A DNA stretch of 64,000 bases from Spirosoma aureum (GTDB lineage: Bacteria > Bacteroidota > Bacteroidia > Cytophagales > Spirosomataceae), in the NCBI RefSeq assembly GCF_011604685.1, contig NZ_CP050063.1, positions 828,501 to 892,500 of the forward strand, in the 5' to 3' direction. Made by a program: the position numbers and the translations under genes. Shown here piece by piece: positions 53,901-62,565 of this stretch; position 1 is the stretch's first letter, and each line of letters opens with the position of its first letter. Under the pieces are notes generated by a model, which was given only the letters and a program-made list of their open reading frames with translations, was not told where the DNA came from and made no database searches.

Positions 53901-54244
53901 TTCTCAAATACAGCTACGATCACCGCTGGACAGTGGATAACCCAAGCACCGTTGATCCACGAATTGTTGACCGCAGTAATCAGTATTTCTCGAACGGCAC
54001 CAGCTACTGGCTGAAGAGCACAGACTATGCCCGGTTAAAGAACCTGGAACTGGGTTATACGCTTCCTGGAAAAATTGGCAGCAAAATTGGCCTCAATAGC
54101 CTGCGCATTTATGTAAACGGCCTGAATTTGTTTACCTACTCACCTTCTATGAAAGGTCTGTTCGATCCTGAGTCTACCAGCGGTAGTGCACAGTACTATC
54201 CTCAGGCGCGGGTTATCAACACGGGTGTATCAGTTAGTTTCTAA
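50960..54244 (+). CDS. SusC/RagA-family TonB-dependent outer-membrane transporter
   Basis: 1094 residues. A signal sequence (about 25-47, ending SASAQ) is followed by a carboxypeptidase-D-like domain (VSGKVTDGQGLSLPGVSILI), the SusC plug (VVVGYGEQKKETVTGSVATV; IRIRGSNTLGNNDALIVIDG; IESMSVLKDASAAIYGSRAA) and the barrel up to TGVSVSF. There is no STN domain, so no direct FecR-type signalling. With the SusD protein it forms the lid-and-barrel importer for a polymer or large nutrient. The absence of glycoside hydrolases nearby leaves the cargo open. Confidence 0.96.
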   Translation: MKKLFTNKRFLCGERVPFAKNVGQARGSTAGILLIFCLLCSISASAQTKVSGKVTDGQGLSLPGVSILIKGTTTGTVTTAEGDYSLNAPSGNSTLVFSYIGYTTQEIPINGRNTISITLASDDKMLNEVVVVGYGEQKKETVTGSVATVKGTDLVKSPATNLSNSIAGRMPGVIATNASGEPGYDGAKIRIRGSNTLGNNDALIVIDGVPARAGGLDRINPADIESMSVLKDASAAIYGSRAANGVILITTKRGKTGKPDLSYSFNQGWGQPTVIPKMATAAEYAQLNNEINLYNLPAQYWKDANTAFNTTGTFTRPDNGAIAKAAFTPDDIKKFQDGSDPWAHPNTDWFGEALKTWSPQTRHTLQLVGGSENVKYLASANYQNQDGYYKNSATGYKQYDFRLNLDAKVNKYINTVIGVVGRQENRFFPTVGAGAIFRMLMRGYPNKPAFWPTGQPAPDIENGQQPVLVTTSATGYDKDTRYYLQSNASVNITNPWVPGLKFSGSVALDKYIQQGKRWETPWFVYSWDYTSYDANKQPVLQRVQKGPAQAQLNQYTNDQFNSLLSGILSYDHVFGGDHAITLLAGITKEQSNSSGFSGFRKYFASTAIDQLFAGGSAEKNSNTTSAWERARMSYFGRAGYNFKEKYLAEFLWRYDGSYMFPAASRWGFFPGVSAGWRISEEDFFKKSLPAVSSLKLRASWGQLGNDQVYFNDILREYDYLPTYAYGDVVNSNWGYVTGGQVAQTLYENGVPNTSLTWEVANNADIGLEGSLFNGKVFFEFDVFQNKRSNILWRKSASIPQTTGATLPATNIGKVTNKGYEFRIGYNGEVGDLKYSVSVNGGYAKNQITFWDETPGAPEWQRSTGKPIPSNVNDPNQQNGTLLYQYDGIFSTQADIDANKLDYSGVGASLLRPGDMKLKDINGDGKINGDDRVRADRNNQPRFQGGFNASLRYKNFDLSILVQASTGGQIFLQTESGTIGNFLKYSYDHRWTVDNPSTVDPRIVDRSNQYFSNGTSYWLKSTDYARLKNLELGYTLPGKIGSKIGLNSLRIYVNGLNLFTYSPSMKGLFDPESTSGSAQYYPQARVINTGVSVSF

Positions 54245-54262
54245 ACGATCAATCAGCACATT

Positions 54263-56116
54263 ATGAATTATATACTAAAGTGCCTGTCGTTCAGCCTGGT
54301 TGTTGGTGTGACGATGGTTGCCTGTAACAGTGATTTTCTGGATACTAAACCGCTCGACAAAGTGTCGGGTGATGCGGTATGGACTGACCAGGCTTTGTCT
54401 GAAGCTTTTGTAACCGATGTTTACAATGGCCTTCGCGACGGTATTCTGGAACAGATGAATTTTGACTGTCAGACCGACAATGCTCTCTATAGCTTTGGTA
54501 AACAGGATGTTAACGAGGCAAACGTGAGCCCCTCAAATCTGGGGACCGTTAAAAATACGATGGCCTGGTCTGATGTATATCCTCGAATTCGGGCAGCCAA
54601 TATTGCTTTGGCAAATCTGGCCAAGCCTAAGTTTGATAATAGCAGTGGGATTGCCGACCGGATGAAGGGTGAAATGTATTTCATGCGCGGTTACTTCTAC
54701 AATCAGTTGCTGCGGTACTATGGTGGGATTCCCATCATCAAGTCGCCTTATACCTTGAATGAGGCAGACTTTACCGTTGCCCGGAACACCTATGAGGAGT
54801 GTGTCAATGCGATTGTGAGTGATCTGGATTCGGCTGCTATTCTGCTGAAAGGAAAAACCCTTACGAGCGGCCGCGCAACCGTAGGTGCAGCTTTAGCACT
54901 GAAAGCACGGGTGCTGTTGTATGCAGCCAGTGATCTGCACGACATTCCGACCGCAAAAGCCAAGTCGACTGTTATTGCCAGTTTCACCAAGCCTGAGTTG
55001 CTGGGGTATGTTAGTGGCGACCGCACAGCTCGCTGGCAGAAAGCGAAAGACGCGGCCAAAGCAGTTATGGACCTGAATCAGTATGGCTACAAGCTAAATC
55101 TGACCGCGCCCGTTACAGCCGCCGAAGGACAGCAGAACTACATCAACCTATACCTGTCACGGAACGGTGGTGAAGCGGATGGTATTTTCCTGAAATACTA
55201 TATCCGGGCTTCGTTCGACGATTGGGGTTCCTGGTATCCGCGCAATAACATGCCGAATGGCTATCATGGCTGGACATCCAGCGAGCCGACTCAGAACCTG
55301 GTAGACAGCTATGAAATGATGGATGGCACCAAGTTCGACTGGAAGAACGCAACGCATGCTGCGGCTCCTTACGAAAACCGTGACCCTCGTTTCTACGCGT
55401 CGATTCTGTACGATGGTGCTCAGTGGAAACCCCGCACGCCAGATGGTGCCGGTATTGATCCGGCTGGTCAGATCCAAATGGGTGAATATGAGGTGGGTAC
55501 AGCTGGTAGTGCTACCAAATATTCGGGTCTGGATACGCGTAATAGCTCGATTGAAAACTGGAACGGTACCTGGACAGGCTACGCCATCCGGAAATTCATG
55601 GACCCCGATCCAACGCTCGTCGATCAGAATATTCGTCAGGAAGTACCATCTATCCAGATTCGGTTTACGGAAGTTGTATTAAACTACGCTGAAGCCTGTA
55701 TGGCTCTGGGGCAGGAGGCTGAAGCCAAAACCTGGATCAATAGAGTTCGCTTCCGGGTGGGTATGCCTGCTATTACCGAAACAGGAGCCGCGCTTGTCGC
55801 ACGTTATCAGAACGAACGGAATATCGAAATGCTGTTTGAAGAACAGCGATTCTATGATGTTCGACGCTGGATGACGGCACCAACCGCCTTAGGAAAACAG
55901 GCCCAGATCATCATTATCACGGGTAAGCTGAAACCGGGCAAGTCGGTGACGACCTATAAATACAGTAAAGACAACTATACCTATTCGTATAGTGTGCAGG
56001 ATTTGGGAACGGGTAAGGAAAACCGGAAGTGGGCCGACAAAATCTACTTCCTGCCAATTAGCCGTGATGAAATAAACCGGAACAATAAATTAGTGCAGAA
56101 TCCCGGTTACGAGTAA
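54263..56116 (+). CDS. SusD/RagB-family nutrient-binding lipoprotein
   Basis: 617 residues. Lipobox VAC21 (VVGVTMVACNSDFL) predicts surface lipidation. SusD features: FLDTKPLDKVSGDAVWTD, MRGYFYNQLLRYYGGIPIIK, the TPR-like helices, and C-terminal IRFTEVVLNYAEACMALGQE, NERNIEMLFEEQRFYDVRRW and FLPISRDEINRNNKLVQNPG. It caps the SusC barrel and captures substrate. It starts 18 nt after susC stop and is in the same operon. Confidence 0.95.
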   Translation: MNYILKCLSFSLVVGVTMVACNSDFLDTKPLDKVSGDAVWTDQALSEAFVTDVYNGLRDGILEQMNFDCQTDNALYSFGKQDVNEANVSPSNLGTVKNTMAWSDVYPRIRAANIALANLAKPKFDNSSGIADRMKGEMYFMRGYFYNQLLRYYGGIPIIKSPYTLNEADFTVARNTYEECVNAIVSDLDSAAILLKGKTLTSGRATVGAALALKARVLLYAASDLHDIPTAKAKSTVIASFTKPELLGYVSGDRTARWQKAKDAAKAVMDLNQYGYKLNLTAPVTAAEGQQNYINLYLSRNGGEADGIFLKYYIRASFDDWGSWYPRNNMPNGYHGWTSSEPTQNLVDSYEMMDGTKFDWKNATHAAAPYENRDPRFYASILYDGAQWKPRTPDGAGIDPAGQIQMGEYEVGTAGSATKYSGLDTRNSSIENWNGTWTGYAIRKFMDPDPTLVDQNIRQEVPSIQIRFTEVVLNYAEACMALGQEAEAKTWINRVRFRVGMPAITETGAALVARYQNERNIEMLFEEQRFYDVRRWMTAPTALGKQAQIIIITGKLKPGKSVTTYKYSKDNYTYSYSVQDLGTGKENRKWADKIYFLPISRDEINRNNKLVQNPGYE

Positions 56117-56139
56117 AAAAGTGAGTATTTATTCTTAAT

Positions 56140-56177
56140 GAAAATGTCAGTACTGCTTAGTCAGCGCTGACATTTTC
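56140..56177. terminator. Hairpin between the susD-like gene and the CRTAC1 gene
   Basis: Arms 56140-56150 and 56167-56177 (GAAAATGTCAG/CTGACATTTTC) pair perfectly over 11 bp, followed by TGCTTTATTT. It may end part of the SusCD transcript and lower downstream expression. Confidence 0.65.
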
Positions 56178-56210
56178 TGCTTTATTTAGCTGTACTTTAT
56201 TCTTAATACA

Positions 56211-59200
56211 TTGCGCTACACAGCCCTACGTACCTATTTTTTGCTCTGCATTGCCGGTGTTTTAGTATTATCTGGATGTAGTTCATCCACCGACAAAGGC
56301 GCAACCAGCAACGGGTCTCCACTCTTTACATCGCTCACACCCGAACAGACTGGCATTACATTCGCCAATAATCTGACCGAGGGCCTGAACACAAATGTGC
56401 TCATGTATGAATATTTTTACAATGGTGGCGGGGTGGCAGTTGGTGATCTGAATGGTGATGGATTAGAAGATATATACTTCAGCGGCAACATGGTTCCTAA
56501 TCAGTTATACCTGAACAAAGGAAACATGAAGTTTACTGACGTAACGGCAACGGCCGGTGTTGCCGGGCGCGAAGGCCCTTGGCGAACCGGTGTTTCAATG
56601 GCTGATGTTAACGGCGATGGGCGACTTGATCTGTTTGTTTGCTATTCGGGTAGTTTGCCGCCTTTCAAGCGAGTGCCCCAGTTGTTCATTAACGATGGCC
56701 CCGATGCCCAGGGAACTCCTCACTTTTCAGATCAAACGACGCAATGGGGACTGGACAAACCCGGTCAGACGACGCAGGGCACGTTTTTCGATTACGACCG
56801 CGACGGTGACCTGGACTTATTTCTGCTGAATCATAACCCGCGTCTTTTACCTGTACTTGATCCAGGACCAACAGCGGCCTTATTGAAACAGAGTAATCCG
56901 GAAATTGGCGTTCGCTTATTAAAGAATACCGGGAAGAGTTTTGAGGATGTTACCGAACGTTCGGGGCTGAGCAGTTCTGTGTTGAGTTATGGATTAGGAC
57001 TAGGCGTGTCAGACCTGAATGCTGATGGCTGGCCTGACCTGTATATCTCCAACGATTATACCATACCCGATTACCTGTACCTGAATAATCAGGACGGTAC
57101 ATTTACGAATCAGCTAAAAAATAGCATCCGCCACACATCCCAATTCTCGATGGGCAATGATGTTGCGGATGTCAATAATGATGCGCTGCCCGACATTCTG
57201 ACGCTCGATATGCTGCCCGAAGATAATCGGCGGCAGAAATTATTGATGGCACCCGACAACTACGAAAAGTTCGACCTGGCTGTAGCATCTGGTTTTCATT
57301 ATCAGCATATGCGCAATATGTTACAGATCAATGAAGGAGGTGAGGTGAAAGGAGGGAAAACAGTACCCACATTTAGTGAAATTGGCCAGTTGGCGGGCGT
57401 TTCGAATACAGACTGGAGCTGGTCGCCCCTGCTGGCCGATTACGATAATGACGGGTGGAAGGATTTGTACATTACTAACGGTTATGTCCGGGATTATACG
57501 AATCAGGATTTCCTGAAGTACATGACCGATTACATGCAGAACAGACCCGCTAATTTCAGTCGCGAAGATGTGCTCGAACTGGTGCATAAAATTCCATCGT
57601 CGAACGTCATGAATTATATGTTTCGCAATCGGGGGGGCGATGCAACGGGGGAAGTCACGTTTACCAACGTAGCTGCTGATTGGGGACTGACGCAAACATC
57701 GAACAGTACGGGTGCTGCCTACGCCGATCTTGACAACGATGGCGACCTTGATCTGGTTGTCAATAACACGAATCAAGCAGCCTTTGTTCTTCAGAACGAA
57801 ACCGGTAAGGAACGAAACCATCATTATCTGTCCGTGCAACTCACGGGATCTGGTGCCAATACACAGGGAGTAGGGGCTAAAATAACCCTATACCATGCCG
57901 GGAAGCAGCAATATGTCGAGCAGATGCCAACCCGTGGCTATCAGTCGAGCATGTCGCCACGGCTCCATTTTGGCTTAGGCACCAGTACAACAATAGATTC
58001 TCTGCGTGTTGTCTGGCCGATGGGAAAGCAACAGGTATTAAAGAACCTGAAAGCAGATCAACTCGTGACAATACACGAAAAAGAAGCTCAATCGACATAC
58101 AGTACACCGCCTGCTGCACCCGCTATTTTTAAGGAAGTGAAAGCCCCAATGGCTTTTGCTGACCCAGTAAACACGGCCAACGATTTTAAGCGACAAACGC
58201 TGTTGGTCAATGCACAGTCGTTTAATGGCCCCTGTCTGGTAAAGGCCGACGTGAATGGCGATGGTCGCGAGGATGTTTATGCCGGAGGTAGTGGTGAGCA
58301 GGCTGGAACGTTATTTATCCAACAGGCAAACAGCCAGTTCAGCCGACTGGTACAACCTGCTTTTGAGGCCGATAAGGCTTGTAACGATGCCGATGCTGTT
58401 TTTTTCGATGCCAATGCCGATGGCTTTCCTGATCTCTACGTGTGCAGCGGTTATTACGGTGATTTAATGCCCGATGACCAACGGTTGCAGGATCGACTCT
58501 ATCTGAACGATGGAAAAGGGCATTTTACGAAAAGCTCAAACGCGCTGCCTGCCTTACAAACCAGTGCGGGTTGTGTGCGGGTGGGTGATGTCAACCAGGA
58601 TGGTCGCCCCGATCTGTTTGTTGGTGGTCGGGTAGTGCCGGGCCGATACCCTGAATCGCCGAAAAGTTATTTGCTCATCAACGATGGCCAGGGTAAACTT
58701 CCGCATTTTAGCGACAAAACGGCTCAGTTGGCTCCATTACTCGCCCAAATCGGAATGGTCACTGATGCGGCCTGGACCGACCTTAATGCTGATCGTAAGC
58801 CTGAGCTGGTCGTTATTGGCGAGTGGATGCCCGTTACGGTGTTTTCGTGGGAAAGTGGTCGGCTCACAGACCAGACTCAGGCGTATCTTGGCAAAGAGTA
58901 TCGCGGGTGGTGGAATAAATTAGTAGTCGATGATTTTAATGGCGACGGGCGTCCTGATCTGGTGATTGGTAATCAGGGTCTGAATACACAATGCCGGGCC
59001 AGCGAACAGGAACCCGCCGAGCTCTATTATAAAGATTTCGATAAAAATGGGAAAATAGATCCGATTCTATGCCTGTATGTACAAGGGAAAAGCTACCCTC
59101 ATGCCACACGCGACGAGTTGCTTGAACAGGTTGGTATGTTAAGGCATCGTTTTACGAATTACGACAGTTATTCAAATGCTACTCTTGCCGATGTGTTTAC

Positions 59201-59606
59201 AGAAGAAGAATTGCGTGATGCGTCAAAACTGACGGCTACTTATCTGAAAACAGCCTATTTCGCCAGTACACCATCTGGCAAACTCGCTGAAAAACCGTTG
59301 CCACTGGCTGTACAAAAGGCCCCGATCTTCACGTTAACCGCTCTTGACTATGATCATGATGGGCGTAAAGATCTGCTTTTATGTGGAAACACCTCTAAGG
59401 CCCGATTACGGTTTGGCCGCTCCGATGCCAATGCCGGGCTTCTGCTGCGGGGCGATGGGCGGGGGAATTTTTCGGCAGTACCTCAATCAAAATCAGGATT
59501 TGAACTAACGGGCGATGTTCGGTCTGTAGTGCCAATTGGTAATTCATTGCTGTTTGGCATTAATCAACAACCGTTGAGAGCTTACGAGGGCCTTAAACTC
59601 TTATGA
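56211..59606 (+). CDS. CRTAC1/FG-GAP repeat lipoprotein with ASPIC/UnbV domain
   Basis: 1131 residues from a TTG start at 56211; no ATG is in frame back to the upstream stop at 56187. The lipobox LSGC23 fits this start. FG-GAP/VCBS repeats with calcium-binding loops D-x-N-x-D-G-x-x-D recur: VGDLNGDGLEDIYFSGN, MADVNGDGRLDLFV, VSDLNADGWPDLYISND and VADVNNDALPDILTLD in the first half, and KADVNGDGREDVYAGGSG and FFDANADGFPDLYVCSG in the second. An ASPIC/UnbV-like segment lies near 530-610 (GSGANTQGVGAKITLY; STTIDSLRVVWPMGKQQVLK). Such surface beta-propellers often accompany SusCD systems in this phylum; their role may be substrate binding. Confidence 0.9.
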   Translation: MRYTALRTYFLLCIAGVLVLSGCSSSTDKGATSNGSPLFTSLTPEQTGITFANNLTEGLNTNVLMYEYFYNGGGVAVGDLNGDGLEDIYFSGNMVPNQLYLNKGNMKFTDVTATAGVAGREGPWRTGVSMADVNGDGRLDLFVCYSGSLPPFKRVPQLFINDGPDAQGTPHFSDQTTQWGLDKPGQTTQGTFFDYDRDGDLDLFLLNHNPRLLPVLDPGPTAALLKQSNPEIGVRLLKNTGKSFEDVTERSGLSSSVLSYGLGLGVSDLNADGWPDLYISNDYTIPDYLYLNNQDGTFTNQLKNSIRHTSQFSMGNDVADVNNDALPDILTLDMLPEDNRRQKLLMAPDNYEKFDLAVASGFHYQHMRNMLQINEGGEVKGGKTVPTFSEIGQLAGVSNTDWSWSPLLADYDNDGWKDLYITNGYVRDYTNQDFLKYMTDYMQNRPANFSREDVLELVHKIPSSNVMNYMFRNRGGDATGEVTFTNVAADWGLTQTSNSTGAAYADLDNDGDLDLVVNNTNQAAFVLQNETGKERNHHYLSVQLTGSGANTQGVGAKITLYHAGKQQYVEQMPTRGYQSSMSPRLHFGLGTSTTIDSLRVVWPMGKQQVLKNLKADQLVTIHEKEAQSTYSTPPAAPAIFKEVKAPMAFADPVNTANDFKRQTLLVNAQSFNGPCLVKADVNGDGREDVYAGGSGEQAGTLFIQQANSQFSRLVQPAFEADKACNDADAVFFDANADGFPDLYVCSGYYGDLMPDDQRLQDRLYLNDGKGHFTKSSNALPALQTSAGCVRVGDVNQDGRPDLFVGGRVVPGRYPESPKSYLLINDGQGKLPHFSDKTAQLAPLLAQIGMVTDAAWTDLNADRKPELVVIGEWMPVTVFSWESGRLTDQTQAYLGKEYRGWWNKLVVDDFNGDGRPDLVIGNQGLNTQCRASEQEPAELYYKDFDKNGKIDPILCLYVQGKSYPHATRDELLEQVGMLRHRFTNYDSYSNATLADVFTEEELRDASKLTATYLKTAYFASTPSGKLAEKPLPLAVQKAPIFTLTALDYDHDGRKDLLLCGNTSKARLRFGRSDANAGLLLRGDGRGNFSAVPQSKSGFELTGDVRSVVPIGNSLLFGINQQPLRAYEGLKLL

Positions 59607-59626
59607 GCCCTATTTTTCGATCAAAG

Positions 59627-59665
59627 CAGACTGTCGGAAGAAAATATCATTCTTCCGACAGTCTG
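59627..59665. terminator. Perfect 16-bp hairpin after the CRTAC1 gene
   Basis: Arms 59627-59642 and 59650-59665 (core AGACTGTCGGAAGA) pair without mismatch around a 7-nt loop. The T-run is weak, but the stem strength and position support termination or mRNA protection. Confidence 0.7.
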
Positions 59666-59730
59666 TCTTAACATAATTCGATCTGAAGTAGTTTACATCC
59701 ATCAGTGCGTCTGTTTTATCACGTAACTAG

Positions 59731-60480
59731 GTGGCCACCATTCGAAATACATTTAAGAAAATTTGCGGATTAGGGAGTCTGATCGCGCTAACTGCATCGG
59801 TTGTTATGGCACAGCGAGTGCCGGCTTCAGAGTGGCCCGATCAGCCGGAAATTTACTTTCCGCAAGCGCCTGTACCCGGTAAATGGCGCAAGTCCATTGG
59901 GGCTGTTTTCACGACAACACCTCCTGAGTTGACCGAAGAGATCCGGGTCAGTGTCCCTGCTATTGATTTCAATCTTCAGCGCGGTTTAACGAAGCATTTA
60001 TTTGCAGTAAGTCGATTGCAGACGCAGATCGTGCAGAGCAATCTGGCTTTAGGGTTACGCTGGGCTACTCCGCTTACGGATCGGATTTATTTGGCTGCTG
60101 GTTATGATCTAACGGGCTGGTTCGGTGCTCTACAGATTAAAGATGTGTTTAATAGTCAGGCCTATGGTGTGCAGAGTTTTCCTAGCCTATCAGTTGGTTA
60201 TCGATTGACGAGAGACCTGGAGTTAACGGTGAAAACGGAAGCGATTATGGATCTGTACTACCGCTCGAAGGTGGGAAATCTGGCCGTTGTCTATAATCGG
60301 CGGCAGGTTAATGGAGTGGCGTTTACATTCATGCTGGAGCAGCCTTTTTATAATAATCGTCATGTATCGGTAGGTTTCAGAGCGGCTTACTCCAACTTTA
60401 ACTGGCAGCTCTGGTCATTATACGACACATTTGACCGCAATCTGTTATACCCACAACTCATTTTTGGCTTTATCCTGTGA
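59731..60480 (+). CDS. Hypothetical outer-membrane beta-barrel-like protein
   Basis: 249 residues from a GTG start at 59731, directly after an in-frame TAG, so no earlier start is possible. Signal peptide about 1-28 (SLIALTASVVMAQ). The body is beta-rich with paired strands (SNLALGLRWATPLTDRIYLA; SLSVGYRLTRDLELTVKTEA) and ends in a hydrophobic strand with an aromatic (PQLIFGFIL), as in small barrels. I do not recognise a family. It is translationally linked to the next gene (TGATG overlap) and hence part of the phosphodiesterase operon. Confidence 0.65.
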   Translation: MATIRNTFKKICGLGSLIALTASVVMAQRVPASEWPDQPEIYFPQAPVPGKWRKSIGAVFTTTPPELTEEIRVSVPAIDFNLQRGLTKHLFAVSRLQTQIVQSNLALGLRWATPLTDRIYLAAGYDLTGWFGALQIKDVFNSQAYGVQSFPSLSVGYRLTRDLELTVKTEAIMDLYYRSKVGNLAVVYNRRQVNGVAFTFMLEQPFYNNRHVSVGFRAAYSNFNWQLWSLYDTFDRNLLYPQLIFGFIL

Positions 60481-61742
60481 TGCGATCACCGTATTTATTA
60501 ATGAGCCTGTTGCTTCTGCTCTTGTTTGGGTGCCAGAAGGACTACGAAGCTCCTGTACCGTACACCTTTACCAATAAACCGGGGGCTGGTAAGTTTACGC
60601 CGGCTATTCGGAGCGCCATGGAAGGCGTTTATAGAGTTACAGATGGCGCTGGCCTGTTTGGTGATCAGGTGGCGCTGAAATGGACCTATACCAATGAAGG
60701 CACTGATACGACGCATTATTTATCTGTCTTTACCGGACTTGATGCCGGGTTTTTCAATCTCGAAATCAATGCCAAAGCCGATAGTCTGGCAATGGCTGGT
60801 TACTGGAGAAAATTGGTAAATACGCGAACAGGGCTGGCCCGTTTAGCGGTTCGGGTCAGACATAGTGGACGGCTACAGCCCTTTACCGGAAGTCTGGTTG
60901 AAGGCGATACACTGGTCATGGAGGGCGTGTATGGCGATCAGATGACCGAGCCAGCGCAAAAGCTAACACTGGCCTACAGCAGACCACTTAATCGCAGACC
61001 ATTCTCGATTATGGCGCATCGGAGTGGGGGTCGAACATCCGATTTATTGCCTGCATCTGAAAATTCGGTTGAAATCATTAAACTGGCCTCACGCCTTGGG
61101 GCAACCGGTATTGAAATCGATGTGCGTTATACTAAAGATGGCGTACCTATCTTGTATCACGACAACACGCTTAACCTAAGGCTTGTACAGAAAAACGGGT
61201 TAGCCGGGCCGGTCGAAAACTATACCTATCAGCAGCTAAGTTCATTAGTCCGGCTCATAAATGGTGAAAAAATTCCAACGCTGGAAGAGGCCTTGGAGAC
61301 AGTTGTCAGCAACACATCGCTGGAATTTGTCTGGCTTGATACGAAATACATCGGGCCAATGGATAAAGTACAGGCCATTCAACAAAAATACCGGCAGAAA
61401 GCTATTCTGGCCCGGCGAAATCTCCGAATTGTCATTGGCCTGCCAAGTACCGATGCCGTTGAATCTTACGAAGCGCTCAGCGATAAAGAGAATACGCCTA
61501 TTCTATGTGAACTGGACACGTCGATTACCCGAAATTTGAATGCCCGGATCTGGGCACCCCGCTGGACGCTTGGCCCGCAAACAGAAGAAGTAAAAGCCAT
61601 GCAGGCTGAAGGACGAACCGTATTCGTCTGGACACTCGATGAGCCTGAATTTATCCGTGAGTTCATTGCCGAAAATTCATTTGATGGTATTCTGTCAAAT
61701 TATTCGCCGGTAGTCGCCTATTATCATTACGTAGACCAGTAA
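60480..61742 (+). CDS. Glycerophosphodiester phosphodiesterase-family lipoprotein
   Basis: 420 residues from the ATG at 60480, overlapping the previous stop by one base. The lipobox FGC18 predicts a lipoprotein. A non-catalytic N-terminal beta domain (20-170) precedes the GDPD barrel: IMAHRSGGRTSDLLPASENS (catalytic His-Arg; the Glu-Asn of the ENS motif), IEIDVRYTKDGVPILYHDNT (metal ligands Glu, Asp and the second His), and the late TVFVWTLDEPEFI. The family hydrolyses glycerophosphodiesters to glycerol-3-phosphate and alcohol. The HRG motif is HRSGG here with an insertion, so the substrate may differ. Confidence 0.85.
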   Translation: MRSPYLLMSLLLLLLFGCQKDYEAPVPYTFTNKPGAGKFTPAIRSAMEGVYRVTDGAGLFGDQVALKWTYTNEGTDTTHYLSVFTGLDAGFFNLEINAKADSLAMAGYWRKLVNTRTGLARLAVRVRHSGRLQPFTGSLVEGDTLVMEGVYGDQMTEPAQKLTLAYSRPLNRRPFSIMAHRSGGRTSDLLPASENSVEIIKLASRLGATGIEIDVRYTKDGVPILYHDNTLNLRLVQKNGLAGPVENYTYQQLSSLVRLINGEKIPTLEEALETVVSNTSLEFVWLDTKYIGPMDKVQAIQQKYRQKAILARRNLRIVIGLPSTDAVESYEALSDKENTPILCELDTSITRNLNARIWAPRWTLGPQTEEVKAMQAEGRTVFVWTLDEPEFIREFIAENSFDGILSNYSPVVAYYHYVDQ

Positions 61743-61746
61743 TCGC

Positions 61747-62469
61747 ATGAAAATTCGTTTACATATAGTCGGATTGATAGTTTGTCTGATACTGATCAGC
61801 GATCTGGCAAACGCTCAGGAAAGACGACGCTCGACAGATTCGACCCGAACCCGCCGATATGGTCGGTTATCCGGCGATTCAACGCGAATCAGACCACGCT
61901 TGCCTGACTCGATAAGAACCCGTCGCTGGGATTATGCGATCGTTGTAACGGCTGGTGGTGGCCTGTCGTACTATTCGACACATCTGGGCGTTCCACCGGG
62001 TCTGGAGCAGGCCCGTATCAGTCGGTTTGGCGTTCCTGCATCACTCCGGGTTATGTGGTATCCTGATCATCGGCTCCGGGTGGGAATAGAAACCGGCTGG
62101 ACAACAATGTATAGCTATCGTGGGGAGGTTCTGGGCGAACGAACCCATGTATATGTGTCGGCAGTGCCCGTGTTATTGGTATTTTCAATGCCATTAGCCT
62201 GGGTCAGAGGGTTTGAGCGTAATCTGGTTCGTCGAATGGCCGTGACCGTCGGAACGGGTGCTTATGTCAACCATTCAAGGATGGATTATGCCGGAAAGGT
62301 AGAGTCAAATACACTTAGTTTAGGCTGGATGGCGGCCGCTTCATACACCTATCCGGTTGGGCGTCGTTTTAGAATCGCTGGCGAATTAAAGTGGTATGAT
62401 GCAGTAGCCGTTGAAAATGCCGCCTTTACTGCCGAACTACAACTGGTTTGGCGTGCGTTTTCGTGGTAG
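61747..62469 (+). CDS. Hypothetical outer-membrane protein with Arg/Ser/Thr-rich N-terminal region
   Basis: 240 residues. Signal peptide about 1-23 (VCLILISDLANAQ). Residues 25-60 carry an arginine-rich repeat built of D-S-(T/I)-R-(T/I)-R units. The rest (65-240) is beta-rich (YAIVVTAGGGLSYYSTHLGV; LRVGIETGWTTMYSYRGEV) and ends in the hydrophobic strand ELQLVWRAFSW, which suggests a small outer-membrane barrel. I do not recognise the family. It follows the phosphodiesterase by 4 nt and belongs to the same operon. Confidence 0.65.
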   Translation: MKIRLHIVGLIVCLILISDLANAQERRRSTDSTRTRRYGRLSGDSTRIRPRLPDSIRTRRWDYAIVVTAGGGLSYYSTHLGVPPGLEQARISRFGVPASLRVMWYPDHRLRVGIETGWTTMYSYRGEVLGERTHVYVSAVPVLLVFSMPLAWVRGFERNLVRRMAVTVGTGAYVNHSRMDYAGKVESNTLSLGWMAAASYTYPVGRRFRIAGELKWYDAVAVENAAFTAELQLVWRAFSW

Positions 62470-62565
62470 TTTACTTTTCGAAGTTGAATCAGGACTATGC
62501 CAGCAAGCTAGAATGCCGATTCAGATTCGAATTTGACACCGATAAAATTGACTTAGTAAGACGTT

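Noticed and set aside
57631..57637. A G7 tract in the CRTAC1 gene
   Set aside because: It is in frame and the protein reads through, so it is no evidence for a frameshift.
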